Shown one piece after another: positions 47,933 to 57,020 of a DNA stretch of 64,000 nucleotides (its first letter is position 1; the number at the start of each line of letters is the position of its first letter). A program made the position numbers and the translations under genes. This DNA is from a bacterium (lineage in GTDB: Bacteria > Vulcanimicrobiota > Vulcanimicrobiia > Vulcanimicrobiales > Vulcanimicrobiaceae). The stretch lies in the NCBI GenBank assembly GCA_021832345.1, contig JAKBKY010000003.1:186001-250000 (forward strand), written 5' to 3'. The notes beneath the pieces were generated by a model. It searched no databases, had not been told where the DNA came from, and saw nothing but the letters and a program-made list of their open reading frames with translations.

Positions 47933-49260
47933 TGTGACGCAACTGCGCTCGGGCGCGGGAGAACAAACGCAAGCCACGGTGTGGTTAGGTAGCGCTTGGC
48001 CACGCGCTGCACGTCGGCTGGCGTGGTCGCATTCACTTGAGCGATTACCGAACCGATATAGTCGGCAGGCAAACCGCGTTCCACGAAGATGCCGGCAAGC
48101 CACGCACGGCGACGCAGCGAGGTTGCACCGATCGCATACGAACCCGCCGCGATGCGCTTGAACCCGCCAATCGACCCCGTGAACTTGGAGTTCGCCACAA
48201 CGTGTACGACCGAAAGCGCGGTTGAAAAAACCTGCTGCGGAGCACCAAGCGCGCCGTCAACGTAGAGCACGAGACTGGCTGGCCGGCGATCGAACCGATA
48301 GAACGCGCCGACCGTGGATCCTGCGATATCTCGAGAGACCAGCGGCGGCAATCCGGCAATTTGGCTAACCGTTCGCTGAAGAAACGATGCCAACACCAGC
48401 ATCGCGCCGAAATCCTTGCTCCCCAAAGGCGGAGCCTGATAGCGCGCAATGAGCCACGGCGCCTGGATGCTGCGGTGGGTGACGAACTGGCGCGAGTGCG
48501 CCATGAGCGCTGTACGCGCAACGGCAACGCGGCTTGGCGTTCCTCCCGGCAGCGTCCGCGCAAGCCCGGTCAACGTGCCTGACGGCAGTGCGGCAAGCTT
48601 ACCGACCGCGCTAATCGTCGAACCGCCGCTACGATAGTTACGTGTATAGAACGCCTGCACGGCGGTCGGGCCGATGAACGCCAACGTTGCCGGCGTACCG
48701 TCGGCGGGCCAGCCGCCATTGGACCCGGCGTAGATCGAGCGATCGAGCATCTCGAGCCCAACCCGCAGCGGGATTCGCTGCGCTTGGGCGATCTGCTGAT
48801 CGAGTATGGCCCGTGCCGAGGCGATCGTCGCAGTATTGAAGAGCGGATGGGCGAGCGCCGACTCAAAGAGCGCCAGAATCTGCGACTGCCGGTCTGCCAA
48901 GCCTTGCACGTAAAAGCGCACCGTCCGAGGCTCGACGACGTAGGAGACCGATCCGCCCCGTGCGCGCACCGCGCGGTCGAGCGGCACGCCGTTGACGGGC
49001 GTCCGTAGGATGGCGGCAGCGGCGAGCGCGGCCACGCCGTTCTGCCTGGCAGGCTGTCGATCGAGCCCCGCACGCAGAAAGAGCATGACCCCGACGAGCC
49101 CCTCGGCCGGATCGGCCTGTTCTACGATGCGCACCCCAGCCACGGTGCGTACGAGCGGAACGCCCGGTGCGGGCGTAACCGGCAACGCCAGGGCGGGGGT
49201 GATCGGCGCCGCCAGCCACGCAGCCAGCGCGATCGAACTCAAATATCCGATGCGTTTCAC
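47929..49260 (-). CDS. exported M16-family peptidase-like protein without zinc motif (copy 2)
   Basis: 443 residues with a signal peptide (about 1-26). The insulinase fold is recognisable: MLFLRAGLDRQPARQNGVAALAAAAILRT at the first half, then the middle ARAILDQQIAQAQ and the second half AFYTRNYRSGGSTISAVGKL. The catalytic HxxEH should sit in the segment GVAALAAAAI and is absent. It is therefore likely the non-catalytic partner of a two-subunit M16 system, but its neighbour also lacks the motif. Overlaps the preceding M16 gene as ATGA. Confidence 0.85.
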   Translation of the reverse strand: MKRIGYLSSIALAAWLAAPITPALALPVTPAPGVPLVRTVAGVRIVEQADPAEGLVGVMLFLRAGLDRQPARQNGVAALAAAAILRTPVNGVPLDRAVRARGGSVSYVVEPRTVRFYVQGLADRQSQILALFESALAHPLFNTATIASARAILDQQIAQAQRIPLRVGLEMLDRSIYAGSNGGWPADGTPATLAFIGPTAVQAFYTRNYRSGGSTISAVGKLAALPSGTLTGLARTLPGGTPSRVAVARTALMAHSRQFVTHRSIQAPWLIARYQAPPLGSKDFGAMLVLASFLQRTVSQIAGLPPLVSRDIAGSTVGAFYRFDRRPASLVLYVDGALGAPQQVFSTALSVVHVVANSKFTGSIGGFKRIAAGSYAIGATSLRRRAWLAGIFVERGLPADYIGSVIAQVNATTPADVQRVAKRYLTTPWLAFVLPRPSAVASH

Positions 49261-50561
49261 GACGCAGTCCCCTTCTTCGGTGAAATGATGCGCACGGTGA
49301 CCGGCTTGCTCAGGTAGCGACGCACCACGCCGGCCACGAACGCCGGGTCCAGGTGCGCAGCGGTGCGCAGGTAGGTCCGGCTTGCATCGCCCGGTGCGTA
49401 CGACGGATTGCCTTCGACCGCATACCAGCCGAGGTTATCGGCAAGGTCGCGCAGGGTTTGGGTGTCGCTCTGCACGTGGTACACGAAGGCCGTCTTGGCC
49501 GCCTCGAAGGCCGCCTCCGGCAGCGGTTTACGCAGCGCCGCGAGCGCCGATGAGATCCGCCGGCGAGCAAGATTGGACGCGGGCCCCGATAACGTGACGA
49601 GCATCACACCGGGATGATGGAGCGTAATAAACTGTCCCTCAAGCGAAACGTCGTCATTGGTCAAGGAACGCTGCACCGTGCCTGTTCCATCGCGAAAGAG
49701 ATAGTCGGCGATGAAATCCATCGCTGTAGCTGCGCGTTGGTGACGAATGGACGGGCCAACCCACGCAAGACCGATGCCGGTGCCGGTGCCGTCGACATCT
49801 CCCGAGCGCGGCGAGCGCGCGAGCGGCGAATCGATCGGCACATCGGCTCGGCCCGGTCTCCCGTCCGTCACGGCCGAGAGCACCGCCGGCGAGACGTTGC
49901 CCGTCAGGACGAGCAAGCCGTTGCCGGAACGAAACGCACGCCGCGCATAGGTTTGCACCGGCGTCAACGCCAGTGTTGCAAACGACGTCACGCTGCCGGG
50001 TAAGGCTGGATAATGTGCGGGTCCGTGCGCGAAGATCCGCGCAAACAGGGCGTCGTGTAAGAGACGCGCCGAAGAGAAGTGAGATTCTACGACGAGTACG
50101 GCCGCATCGCGCTTGGCCATCTCAAGCGCGCTCTCGTCGATCCTTGGCGCAAAGTACGCCGCCGTCATCGCCGCTACGACGCGGCGAGCGGCGCCGGAGG
50201 GTACGACGGCGCCCACTCCGATGATGTCCGGGTAGACGTTCACCGAAAGGCGCCCTCCGACGGAGCGCACCAAATTGACGAGTGAGATCCCACTCACGAG
50301 TTTGGCCGCAGCCGCCGAGACCGCCGCAAGCTGACCCAGGCCCGGCGTCCGATTGCGATACCCCGAAGCGGGCGCTCGAAACCAGAGCTCGATTGCCGCC
50401 GCCCGCAGGGTCGGGTCCGCTCGTATGACGTACGACCCGCCGTGCGGGAGCGAGCCGCGCAGTTGGGCAGGCGCCGTCGGCGCCGCGTACGCCTGGGGCA
50501 TACCGAACCACGGCGTCGCGACCAGCGCAAGCGCCGTCAGGGAAATGAACGCTCGCTTCAT
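49257..50561 (-). CDS. exported M16-family peptidase-like protein without zinc motif (copy 1)
   Basis: 434 residues with a signal peptide (about 1-27). M16 features: [83 protein letters not shown] and [19 protein letters not shown]. The inverted zinc motif HxxEH is replaced by GLGQLAA. Sits between ftsH and the second M16 gene with 4-base overlaps on both sides, so all three are probably co-translated. A periplasmic peptide-binding or chaperone role is possible. Confidence 0.85.
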   Translation of the reverse strand: MKRAFISLTALALVATPWFGMPQAYAAPTAPAQLRGSLPHGGSYVIRADPTLRAAAIELWFRAPASGYRNRTPGLGQLAAVSAAAAKLVSGISLVNLVRSVGGRLSVNVYPDIIGVGAVVPSGAARRVVAAMTAAYFAPRIDESALEMAKRDAAVLVVESHFSSARLLHDALFARIFAHGPAHYPALPGSVTSFATLALTPVQTYARRAFRSGNGLLVLTGNVSPAVLSAVTDGRPGRADVPIDSPLARSPRSGDVDGTGTGIGLAWVGPSIRHQRAATAMDFIADYLFRDGTGTVQRSLTNDDVSLEGQFITLHHPGVMLVTLSGPASNLARRRISSALAALRKPLPEAAFEAAKTAFVYHVQSDTQTLRDLADNLGWYAVEGNPSYAPGDASRTYLRTAAHLDPAFVAGVVRRYLSKPVTVRIISPKKGTAS

Positions 50562-52480
50562 GCGGGTTCCGGAGAGATCGTCGGCGGGATGCGCGTCGGC
50601 TCCATACGCGAGGGCTGATCGCCGGCCGCCGGCGTCGGCGCAGGGCTCGTAGAAGCCACGGCTGGGCCGCCGTCGTCGTCGTGAGAGTATGGGCGCCCTT
50701 CGAGGATGGCTCGCACCTCATCGGAGTCGACCGTCTCGTACTCCAGCAACGACTTGACCATCCGTTCCACCTTGTCCCAGTTCTCCTCTAAGATGCTGCG
50801 GCCGTGCTGATAGCACGATTCGATAATCTTGCGCACTTCAGTATCGATCTTACTGGCAACTTCTTCCGAGTAGTTACGATCTTCACCGAGTTCCCGCCCA
50901 AGGAAGACCTGATGCGCGCCTCGCCCAAATTGGATCGGCCCGAGATCCGACATGCCGTATTGGGTGACCATCCTGCGCGCAAGCTCGGTGGCTTTCTCGA
51001 AGTCATTCGATGCGCCGGTCGTCACGTCGCCGAACTTAATCTCCTCCGAAAGCCGCCCCCCGAGCGCCATGGTAATCTCCGCCAGGAGCTGATCCCGCGT
51101 CATCTGGTGCCGGTCATCTTCCGGCAAGGACCACGTGATGCCGAGGGCCATGCCGCGCGGAATGATCGTCACCTTATGCACCGGATCGGCCTTGTCGACC
51201 AATCCGCCGATGATCGCGTGCCCGGATTCGTGGTAGGCGGTATTCTCTTTCTCTTTCGCCGACATCACCGTGGACTTGCGCTCCGGACCCACCATCACTC
51301 GATCGATCGCTTCATCGCAATCGTTCATTTCGATCGTATCTTTATTACGGCGCGCTGCGAGAAGCGCCGCTTCGTTGAGCAGATTCTCCAAATCCGCTCC
51401 GGAGAAACCAGGCGTGCGCTTGGCCAGCGTCTCGAGGGAGACTTCTTTGGAGAGCGGCTTGTTGCGCGCATGCACTTCGAGGATCTTCTGCCGGCCACGA
51501 TAATCGGCGCGATCGACCACAATCTGCCGATCGAAACGCCCGGGGCGCAGGAGTGCAGGATCGAGCACATCGGGGCGATTCGTCGCAGCGATCAAGATGA
51601 CACCGGTGTTCTGTTCGAAGCCGTCCATCTCGACGAGTAGCTGATTGAGGGTCTGTTCGCGCTCGTCGTGGCCACCGCCAAGCCCCGCTCCACGCTGGCG
51701 ACCGACCGCATCGATCTCGTCGATGAAAACGATGCACGGCGCGGATTTCTTGGCCTGCTCGAAGAGGTCGCGCACGCGCGAGGCACCGACACCGACGAAC
51801 ATCTCGACGAAGTCGGAGCCGGAGATCGAGAAGAATGGGACGCCGGCCTCACCGGCCACCGCCCGCGCGAGCAGCGTCTTGCCGGAGCCCGGCGGCCCGA
51901 GCAGTAGCACACCGCGAGGAATGCGAGCGCCCAGCGCCTGATACTTCTTCGGATACTTGAGAAAGTCGACGACTTCACCCAACTCTTCCTTGGCTTCCTC
52001 AACTCCGGCAACATCGGCGAAAGTCACCTTCGGACGATTCTCCGAGAGCGTCTTCGCGCGCGAACGACCGAAAGAGAGCGCTTGGCTGCCGCCGCTCTGC
52101 GCTTGCCGCAAGATGAAGTAGAGGATACCGATGATCAGCAGAAACGGGATCGCCGTCGACAGACTCGCCAGCAGACCGCTGCTGGTGGGCTGATCGAAGC
52201 TGACCTTCCCATTCTTGACGTGTTTCTGCACGTCATTGACGAAGCGCTGGTCCGTGTTGGGCACGGAAACGACGTAGCTCTTGCCGTTGGAAAGCTTACC
52301 CGATGCTTGCAGCCCGACGCCATGGTAGCTCCTGATCTGCCCGGCCTCGAGCTTCGTGTAGAACGTCCCGTAATCAAGCCGCGTCACGGCGTTGACCGGC
52401 GTCACGAAGCGTTGTACGATCAGGAAGACCGCGACCATCGCGACGACGATCAGAAGAATCGACCGAAGATGTTTACTCAC
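50558..52480 (-). CDS. ftsH: ATP-dependent zinc metalloprotease FtsH
   Basis: 640 residues. Two N-terminal membrane helices (about 8-26 and 105-125) around a small periplasmic domain, then AAA+ ([46 protein letters not shown], Walker [39 protein letters not shown]) and an M41 protease domain with HESGH near residue 416 and the third ligand in [13 protein letters not shown]. The C-terminal 35 residues are a Pro/Ser-rich tail. Degrades misassembled membrane proteins and regulators. hpt precedes it and the M16 genes follow. Confidence 0.97.
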   Translation of the reverse strand: MSKHLRSILLIVVAMVAVFLIVQRFVTPVNAVTRLDYGTFYTKLEAGQIRSYHGVGLQASGKLSNGKSYVVSVPNTDQRFVNDVQKHVKNGKVSFDQPTSSGLLASLSTAIPFLLIIGILYFILRQAQSGGSQALSFGRSRAKTLSENRPKVTFADVAGVEEAKEELGEVVDFLKYPKKYQALGARIPRGVLLLGPPGSGKTLLARAVAGEAGVPFFSISGSDFVEMFVGVGASRVRDLFEQAKKSAPCIVFIDEIDAVGRQRGAGLGGGHDEREQTLNQLLVEMDGFEQNTGVILIAATNRPDVLDPALLRPGRFDRQIVVDRADYRGRQKILEVHARNKPLSKEVSLETLAKRTPGFSGADLENLLNEAALLAARRNKDTIEMNDCDEAIDRVMVGPERKSTVMSAKEKENTAYHESGHAIIGGLVDKADPVHKVTIIPRGMALGITWSLPEDDRHQMTRDQLLAEITMALGGRLSEEIKFGDVTTGASNDFEKATELARRMVTQYGMSDLGPIQFGRGAHQVFLGRELGEDRNYSEEVASKIDTEVRKIIESCYQHGRSILEENWDKVERMVKSLLEYETVDSDEVRAILEGRPYSHDDDGGPAVASTSPAPTPAAGDQPSRMEPTRIPPTISPEPA

Positions 52481-52493
52481 AGCGGTAACGTGC

Positions 52494-53078
52494 CTAACCT
52501 TTGCGTTCCAAAAAGACTCCAGGGCATAATCGCGCCAGATACGGGAGGTTACGGAAGCGTTCTTGGTAGTCCAGACCGTACCCTACGATGAAATCATCGG
52601 GTGCGACCATTCCTACATACTCCAGCGGGACATCGGCGAACCGGCGATACGGCTTATCGAGCAGGACGCAGGTCCGTAGGCTTGCCGGGCCACGGTCAAG
52701 GAGCCGTCCTCGAAGGTACTGCAGGGTCAGCCCATTATCGACCACATCTTCGACCAACAGGACCTGCCGCCCGGTGACCGCAGTCGAGGTATCCTTGAGC
52801 AAACGCACCTCACCGCTGGAGCGATGGGCGTTGCCGTAACTTGACACAGTGAGATACGCCACGATGACCTCGCTCGGGCCATCGACGCGCCGCGCCAGCG
52901 CGCGGGACAGGTCGGCAGCAAAATAGAGCGCTCCCTTTAACACGGCTACTAGCAGCAGGGGTTGCCCGCGATAGTCGGCAGCGATCCGCTCCGCCAGGCG
53001 CTCCACCGCCTCGGCAATCTGGTCGGCATCGAAGATCACCGACTCGACGGCCTCGGTGTAGCTATGCTCCAGTGTCAC
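52494..53078 (-). CDS. hpt: hypoxanthine phosphoribosyltransferase
   Basis: 194 residues. PRPP-binding motif [20 protein letters not shown]-terminal [21 protein letters not shown], the [19 protein letters not shown] loop and C-terminal [23 protein letters not shown]. It salvages hypoxanthine and guanine to IMP and GMP. tilS-hpt-ftsH is a conserved order in many bacteria. Confidence 0.96.
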   Translation of the reverse strand: MTLEHSYTEAVESVIFDADQIAEAVERLAERIAADYRGQPLLLVAVLKGALYFAADLSRALARRVDGPSEVIVAYLTVSSYGNAHRSSGEVRLLKDTSTAVTGRQVLLVEDVVDNGLTLQYLRGRLLDRGPASLRTCVLLDKPYRRFADVPLEYVGMVAPDDFIVGYGLDYQERFRNLPYLARLCPGVFLERKG

Positions 53079-53085
53079 TGGTCTC

Positions 53086-53964
53086 CTAACGTTCCCGTTT
53101 TCCGCGAGGTTCGATCAGCAGTTCCACGCCCTTGCGGACTCGGAATCGGCCTCGCTGCCCAGCCTCGACCCCTCGGACGGCCGCTTCAACGTGGGCAAAG
53201 TCCACATCACGCAGGCCCACTCTCTCACGCAGCATCGCTCGAATCTGCTCGCGAAGCACCGCGCGCGCGCTGCCGGCATGCTCGTCACGCACCACCTCGG
53301 CCGCCCGCGCGACCGCCTCATCCAGGCCGGGAAAGAGCGGGCGGAGTTGCGCTAGGGCGGCCCGGACAGCGTTGCGCCGCAGGTGCAACCGGCTATTGGT
53401 GGGATCGAGGGCATAGGGAAGAACCTGGGCACGGCAGATCGCGCGCAGATCGGCCGGCGGTACGCGCAGCAGGGGGCGAATCAGTTCGCAGCCTGCCGCG
53501 AGCGGCCGGCGGGGGGCCATTCCGGCGAGCCCATCCGCCCCCGTCCCGCGAAAGAGCGCCAAGAGCACCGTCTCAGCTTGATCGCGCGCATGGTGTCCGG
53601 TCGCCACGGCAGGAGCGCCGCGAGCTTGCGCCACGCGTACCAGAGCCGCATAGCGCGCCTCCCGCAAGCCGGCCTCATCACCCGCAGCCGGCTCAAGGGC
53701 CTCCACCGTGACGGGCAGATCGAGCGCCGCGCCTACCCGTAATGCCACGCACTCATCTTGCCACGCATCGGCACGCAGGCCATGATTGACATGCACCAAG
53801 CAGAGGTCGAGATCGAACTCGCCGGCCAGCGCCGAGAGCAGGGCTGCCAGCGCCACGGAATCCGGACCCCCGCTGCACGCCACGACGATACGCTCGCCGC
53901 GGTGGAGCACCCCACTGTGTCGCACCGCATCGAGAACGGCCCTTTGCGGCGCAGCCCCGCGCAT
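53086..53964 (-). CDS. tilS: tRNA(Ile)-lysidine synthase
   Basis: 292 residues. N-type ATP pyrophosphatase: VVACSGGPDSVALAALL (SGGxDS PP-loop), LCLVHVNHGLR, ATGHHARDQAETVLLALFRGTGADGLAGM and IRPLLRVPPADLRAI. It converts the wobble C of tRNA-Ile(CAU) to lysidine. Short compared with the E. coli enzyme: the C-terminal substrate-recognition domains are reduced to about 50 residues. It begins 8 bases after smpB. Confidence 0.93.
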   Translation of the reverse strand: MRGAAPQRAVLDAVRHSGVLHRGERIVVACSGGPDSVALAALLSALAGEFDLDLCLVHVNHGLRADAWQDECVALRVGAALDLPVTVEALEPAAGDEAGLREARYAALVRVAQARGAPAVATGHHARDQAETVLLALFRGTGADGLAGMAPRRPLAAGCELIRPLLRVPPADLRAICRAQVLPYALDPTNSRLHLRRNAVRAALAQLRPLFPGLDEAVARAAEVVRDEHAGSARAVLREQIRAMLRERVGLRDVDFAHVEAAVRGVEAGQRGRFRVRKGVELLIEPRGKRER

Positions 53965-53972
53965 ACGACCGG

Positions 53973-54476
53973 CTAGCGCCGCGCGTGACGCGCGGTTTCG
54001 CGCTCGGCGTCCCGTTTCGCGTCGCGCTCCGCAACCGAGGCGCGTTTGTCCCAGAGTTTCTTGCCGCGCGCGAGGCCCAACTGCACCTTGGCACGACCCC
54101 GCGTGAAGTAGAGGCGTAACGGCACGAGCGTTAAGCCTTTCTCCGCCACCTTGCCGACGAGGTGCGCGATTTGATCCTTGTGCAACAGGAGCTTGCGCGC
54201 TCGCCGAGGATCGACATTGGAGAAACTTCCCTGCTTGTATGGCGGAACGTGCATCCCCACCAGCCACACTTCGCCGTTGCGAACGCGCGCATACGCCTCC
54301 TGCAGCGAGACGCCGCCGTCGCGCAGGGATTTCACCTCGGTACCGGTCAGCACTAAGCCCGCCTCAAGCGATTCCAGAATTTCGTACTCATGACGCGCGC
54401 GCCGGTTATCGATGCTCGGCGTACGCCCAAGCGACTCTTCGGAGGCCTTGGCCCGCTGTTGCTTCATCTTTGCCAT
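53973..54476 (-). CDS. smpB: SsrA-binding protein SmpB
   Basis: 167 residues. Signature: NRRARHEYEILESLEAGLVLTGTEVKSLRDGGVSLQEAYARVRNGEVWLVGMHVPPY, then RARKLLLHKDQIAHLVGKVAEKGLTLVPLRLYF and the basic C-terminal tail. Delivers tmRNA to stalled ribosomes. I did not find ssrA itself in the window. Confidence 0.96.
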   Translation of the reverse strand: MAKMKQQRAKASEESLGRTPSIDNRRARHEYEILESLEAGLVLTGTEVKSLRDGGVSLQEAYARVRNGEVWLVGMHVPPYKQGSFSNVDPRRARKLLLHKDQIAHLVGKVAEKGLTLVPLRLYFTRGRAKVQLGLARGKKLWDKRASVAERDAKRDAERETARHARR

Positions 54477-54483
54477 CGAACGC

Positions 54484-54933
54484 CTACACCCGGTTCGACG
54501 CTGGATTGCGACGATCGCGCACCGCTTCGATCGAACCCATTGAGACGAAGCTGCCCTCCGCCTGCGCTAGGAGCGCTCCACTGGCATCCCGCACGGAGGC
54601 CTCCAAGCCCAGGACGTTGCGGCGCCTCCAGGCGACGCGACCGAAGATCTCCAGCGATGCACCGATCGGCACCGGCTTACGAAATCGAACGTTCATGCTC
54701 GCCGTCACGCCGCGATACCCGGCCGCACCGGCCGCATGCGCCATCGCTTCGTCGAGCAGAGCCATGGCGACTCCGCCATGCGCGACCCCACTCCAGCCTT
54801 GGAACTGCGGCGCAAGTTCCAACGTCGCGTGAACGCCGTCGCCGCTGGGCGCCGCCTCGAAAGCGAGGTGCAGGCCGATCGGATTCTCCGGCCCGCAAGC
54901 AAAGCAGCGCCCGTCATCGATGGGAAGCCTCAC
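54484..54933 (-). CDS. PaaI-type hotdog thioesterase
   Basis: 149 residues from a GTG that overlaps the phosphoesterase stop (GTGA) and has GGAG 8 bases upstream. Hotdog features: CFACGPENPIGLHLAFE, WSGVAHGGVAMALLDEAMAHAA (catalytic HGG and acidic residue), ASMNVRFRKPVPIGASLEIFG. Probably hydrolyses an acyl-CoA. The CFACGxxNPxGL start is typical of a subfamily of uncharacterised thioesterases. Confidence 0.87.
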   Translation of the reverse strand: MRLPIDDGRCFACGPENPIGLHLAFEAAPSGDGVHATLELAPQFQGWSGVAHGGVAMALLDEAMAHAAGAAGYRGVTASMNVRFRKPVPIGASLEIFGRVAWRRRNVLGLEASVRDASGALLAQAEGSFVSMGSIEAVRDRRNPASNRV

Positions 54934-55655
54934 CGGCCCATCTCCAGGCGCACCGACAGCGCCTCCGGCAAGTGACACTCATGCATCTTCTCTTGGACCG
55001 CAAAGATCGGATACTCGTAGCGAATCCACTCCACCGCTTCGGTCTGCGGATTGAATCGCACGAAGCACGGATGCGGATTGAGATCCCGGGGCTGGCCGAC
55101 ACTGCCGACGTCAATGATGTAGCGCATGCCGGGCTCCAGATGCAGCGTCCCACCGTATTGCATGTGGCGATGCCCGATCGCACCGTCCGGCGCGAGCGAG
55201 TACCACTCCGCAATGTGCGTATGCCCGATGAAGATGACACGAGCATCGGTATTCTGGAAGGCACGCGCCGCCGACGCCTTGTCGAGGATGTATTCGAAGT
55301 ACTTGACCGGAGCTCCATGCACGAACAAGTACTCCGGCAGGCGCAACTCGTAGGAGAGACTATTGAGCCAGGTGCGCAGGTCCTCCTCGATGACGGTCTG
55401 CGTCCACTCGATGGCAACTCGGGCCGCATCGTTAAAGTATTCCACACCGAAGTTCTCGACCGCGGCGATATCGTGATTGCCGAGCACCACATGCACGGCA
55501 CGCTCGCGGATGAGCCGCAGGCACTCGTTGGGATTGGGGCCATAGCCGACCGTATCACCGAGGCAGACGATGTGCTCCTCGGGGCGAACCAGCGCAAGCG
55601 CGTGTTGCAGCGACTCCAAGTTGCCGTGGATATCGGAGAGAAAGGCGTAACTCAC
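54930..55655 (-). CDS. calcineurin-like metallophosphoesterase
   Basis: 241 residues. All five metal-site blocks are present: FLSDIHGNLESLQ, VCLGDTVGYGPNPNECL, VLGNHDIAA, FVHGAP and FIGHTHIAEWY, followed by IDVGSVGQPRD. Matches the YfcE-like/bacterial diadenosine-tetraphosphatase-like group; substrate unknown. GTG start overlaps the stop of a tiny upstream frame (GTGA). Confidence 0.9.
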   Translation of the reverse strand: MSYAFLSDIHGNLESLQHALALVRPEEHIVCLGDTVGYGPNPNECLRLIRERAVHVVLGNHDIAAVENFGVEYFNDAARVAIEWTQTVIEEDLRTWLNSLSYELRLPEYLFVHGAPVKYFEYILDKASAARAFQNTDARVIFIGHTHIAEWYSLAPDGAIGHRHMQYGGTLHLEPGMRYIIDVGSVGQPRDLNPHPCFVRFNPQTEAVEWIRYEYPIFAVQEKMHECHLPEALSVRLEMGR

Positions 55656-55741
55656 GCGGGCACCTCGATGCCCAGGCGTACGAGGTCACTGCGCCCGTGC
55701 TCGCGCATCAGACGCTCCGGGAGCGGCGTGGGACGAATCAC
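55652..55741 (-). CDS. 29-residue frame between moeA and the phosphoesterase gene (microprotein or moeA readthrough tail)
   Basis: GTG start 6 bases after the moeA stop, ending in a TGA that overlaps the phosphoesterase GTG. The peptide (MIRPTPLPERLMREHGRS...VRLGIEVPA) looks protein-like and fills the whole gap. It is in the same frame as moeA, so it could equally be an extension of MoeA across a TAG codon, or the relic of a longer MoeA. Confidence 0.35.
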   Translation of the reverse strand: MIRPTPLPERLMREHGRSDLVRLGIEVPA

Positions 55742-55747
55742 GGGCGG

Positions 55748-57004
55748 CTAGAACCTTCCTCCGGAAGAGAAGCGCACGACCCGGACGCTCTGTCCGGCAG
55801 GGATCGTCTCCAGCTCCTCGTCCATCACCACATACCCACCGGCACGTGCCGGCAGAGCAACCTCCGAGGAGTGCAGTTCCAGAGGATGCGCCGTGAGGCC
55901 GCCTGCCTCATCTTCGATGCGTACGGGAGAGTAGCAGGTCCAGCCGGGGCGGCTGCGCAGCTCGGCTGCCAGACGCGTCTGAAGCATACTAGGGCGAAAG
56001 GGCGCCCCAACGATCGCGGCGAGGATCGGCGCGGCCACGGCTTCAAGAACGATCAGCGCGGCGACAGGATTGCCCGGCAGACCGATCAGCGGCCGGCCCT
56101 CGACCGCCGCCAAGAGTGTGGGCTTGCCCGGCTTGATGCGCAGGCCGTGTACCAGAACCCCGGGCTCACCCAAGCGCGCGGCGATCTCCGGCGTCAGATC
56201 GCGTTGCCCCACCGACGAACCGCCGCTCACGATGACCCCCTGGCACCCCTCAAGGGCGTCGCGCAGCGCCAGCTCCAAGGCCTTCGGGTCGTCGCGGACG
56301 GTCGGCAGATGGACGGGTTCGGCGCCCATCGCTCGCAGCGAGGCGGCGACGACATACCGGTTCGAGTCGCGGATCTGCCCGAGCTGCGGCTCTTCGCTCG
56401 GCTCGACGAGTTCGTCGCCGCTGCTGATCACGCCGATCAGGGGCCGCACGAAGACCGGAACGTCCACCACTCCCAGCGTCGCCAAGACGCCGATCTCGGG
56501 CGCGCCGATCCACCGTCCGGCCTCCAGGATCAGCTCGCCCTTGCGCAGATCCCCGCCCGGCGGACTGACACAGCCCCCAACCGGAACCCGCGCAGCCACC
56601 ACGACGCACTCTCCGTCGAGGCGTACATCCTCGAGCGGCGCCACCGCATCGGTCCCCGCGGGCAAGAGGCCGCCGGTCGGAATACGCACCGCCTCGCCCG
56701 CAGCCACGCCTCCCGCGAAGAGTCCGCCCATCAGCACCTCACCGACCACCCGCAGGCTTCCGGGCGTACTGCCGGCGGCAAAGGCGAAGCCGTCCATCGT
56801 CGAGCGCGCCGCCGCCGGATACGACGCATCGGCGCGGATGTCACCGGCGAGCACCCGCCCCGATGCGTCGTCGAGGGCCACCGCTTCGGTCTGCGGGCGG
56901 GCGAGCTCCGCGCGCGCAAAATACGCGACCATCGCCTGCGCCGGCGCCAGGAGACGTTCGGGCAGAAAGCCTCGATTGGGTAGGAGTGCGTTCGTAGGCT
57001 GCAT
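55748..57004 (-). CDS. moeA: molybdopterin molybdenumtransferase
   Basis: 418 residues. Inserts molybdate into adenylated molybdopterin. Motifs: AAARSTMDGFAFAA, VRIPTGGLLPAGTDAVAPLEDV, PLIGVISSGDELVEP, GQIRDSNRYVVAASL, VIVSGGSSVGQRDL, VHGLRIKPGKPTLLA and LIGLPGNPVAALIV. Partner of the mogA/moaC genes at 29-30 kb. Divergent from serS with 16 bases between the start codons. The frame reopens in phase after its TAG stop. Confidence 0.95.
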   Translation of the reverse strand: MQPTNALLPNRGFLPERLLAPAQAMVAYFARAELARPQTEAVALDDASGRVLAGDIRADASYPAAARSTMDGFAFAAGSTPGSLRVVGEVLMGGLFAGGVAAGEAVRIPTGGLLPAGTDAVAPLEDVRLDGECVVVAARVPVGGCVSPPGGDLRKGELILEAGRWIGAPEIGVLATLGVVDVPVFVRPLIGVISSGDELVEPSEEPQLGQIRDSNRYVVAASLRAMGAEPVHLPTVRDDPKALELALRDALEGCQGVIVSGGSSVGQRDLTPEIAARLGEPGVLVHGLRIKPGKPTLLAAVEGRPLIGLPGNPVAALIVLEAVAAPILAAIVGAPFRPSMLQTRLAAELRSRPGWTCYSPVRIEDEAGGLTAHPLELHSSEVALPARAGGYVVMDEELETIPAGQSVRVVRFSSGGRF

Positions 57005-57020
57005 AATCGCGCGCTCTTCT

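Noticed and set aside
56070-57020. Upstream open extension of the serS frame
   Set aside because: Antisense to moeA, and the canonical SerS N-terminus begins at 57021.
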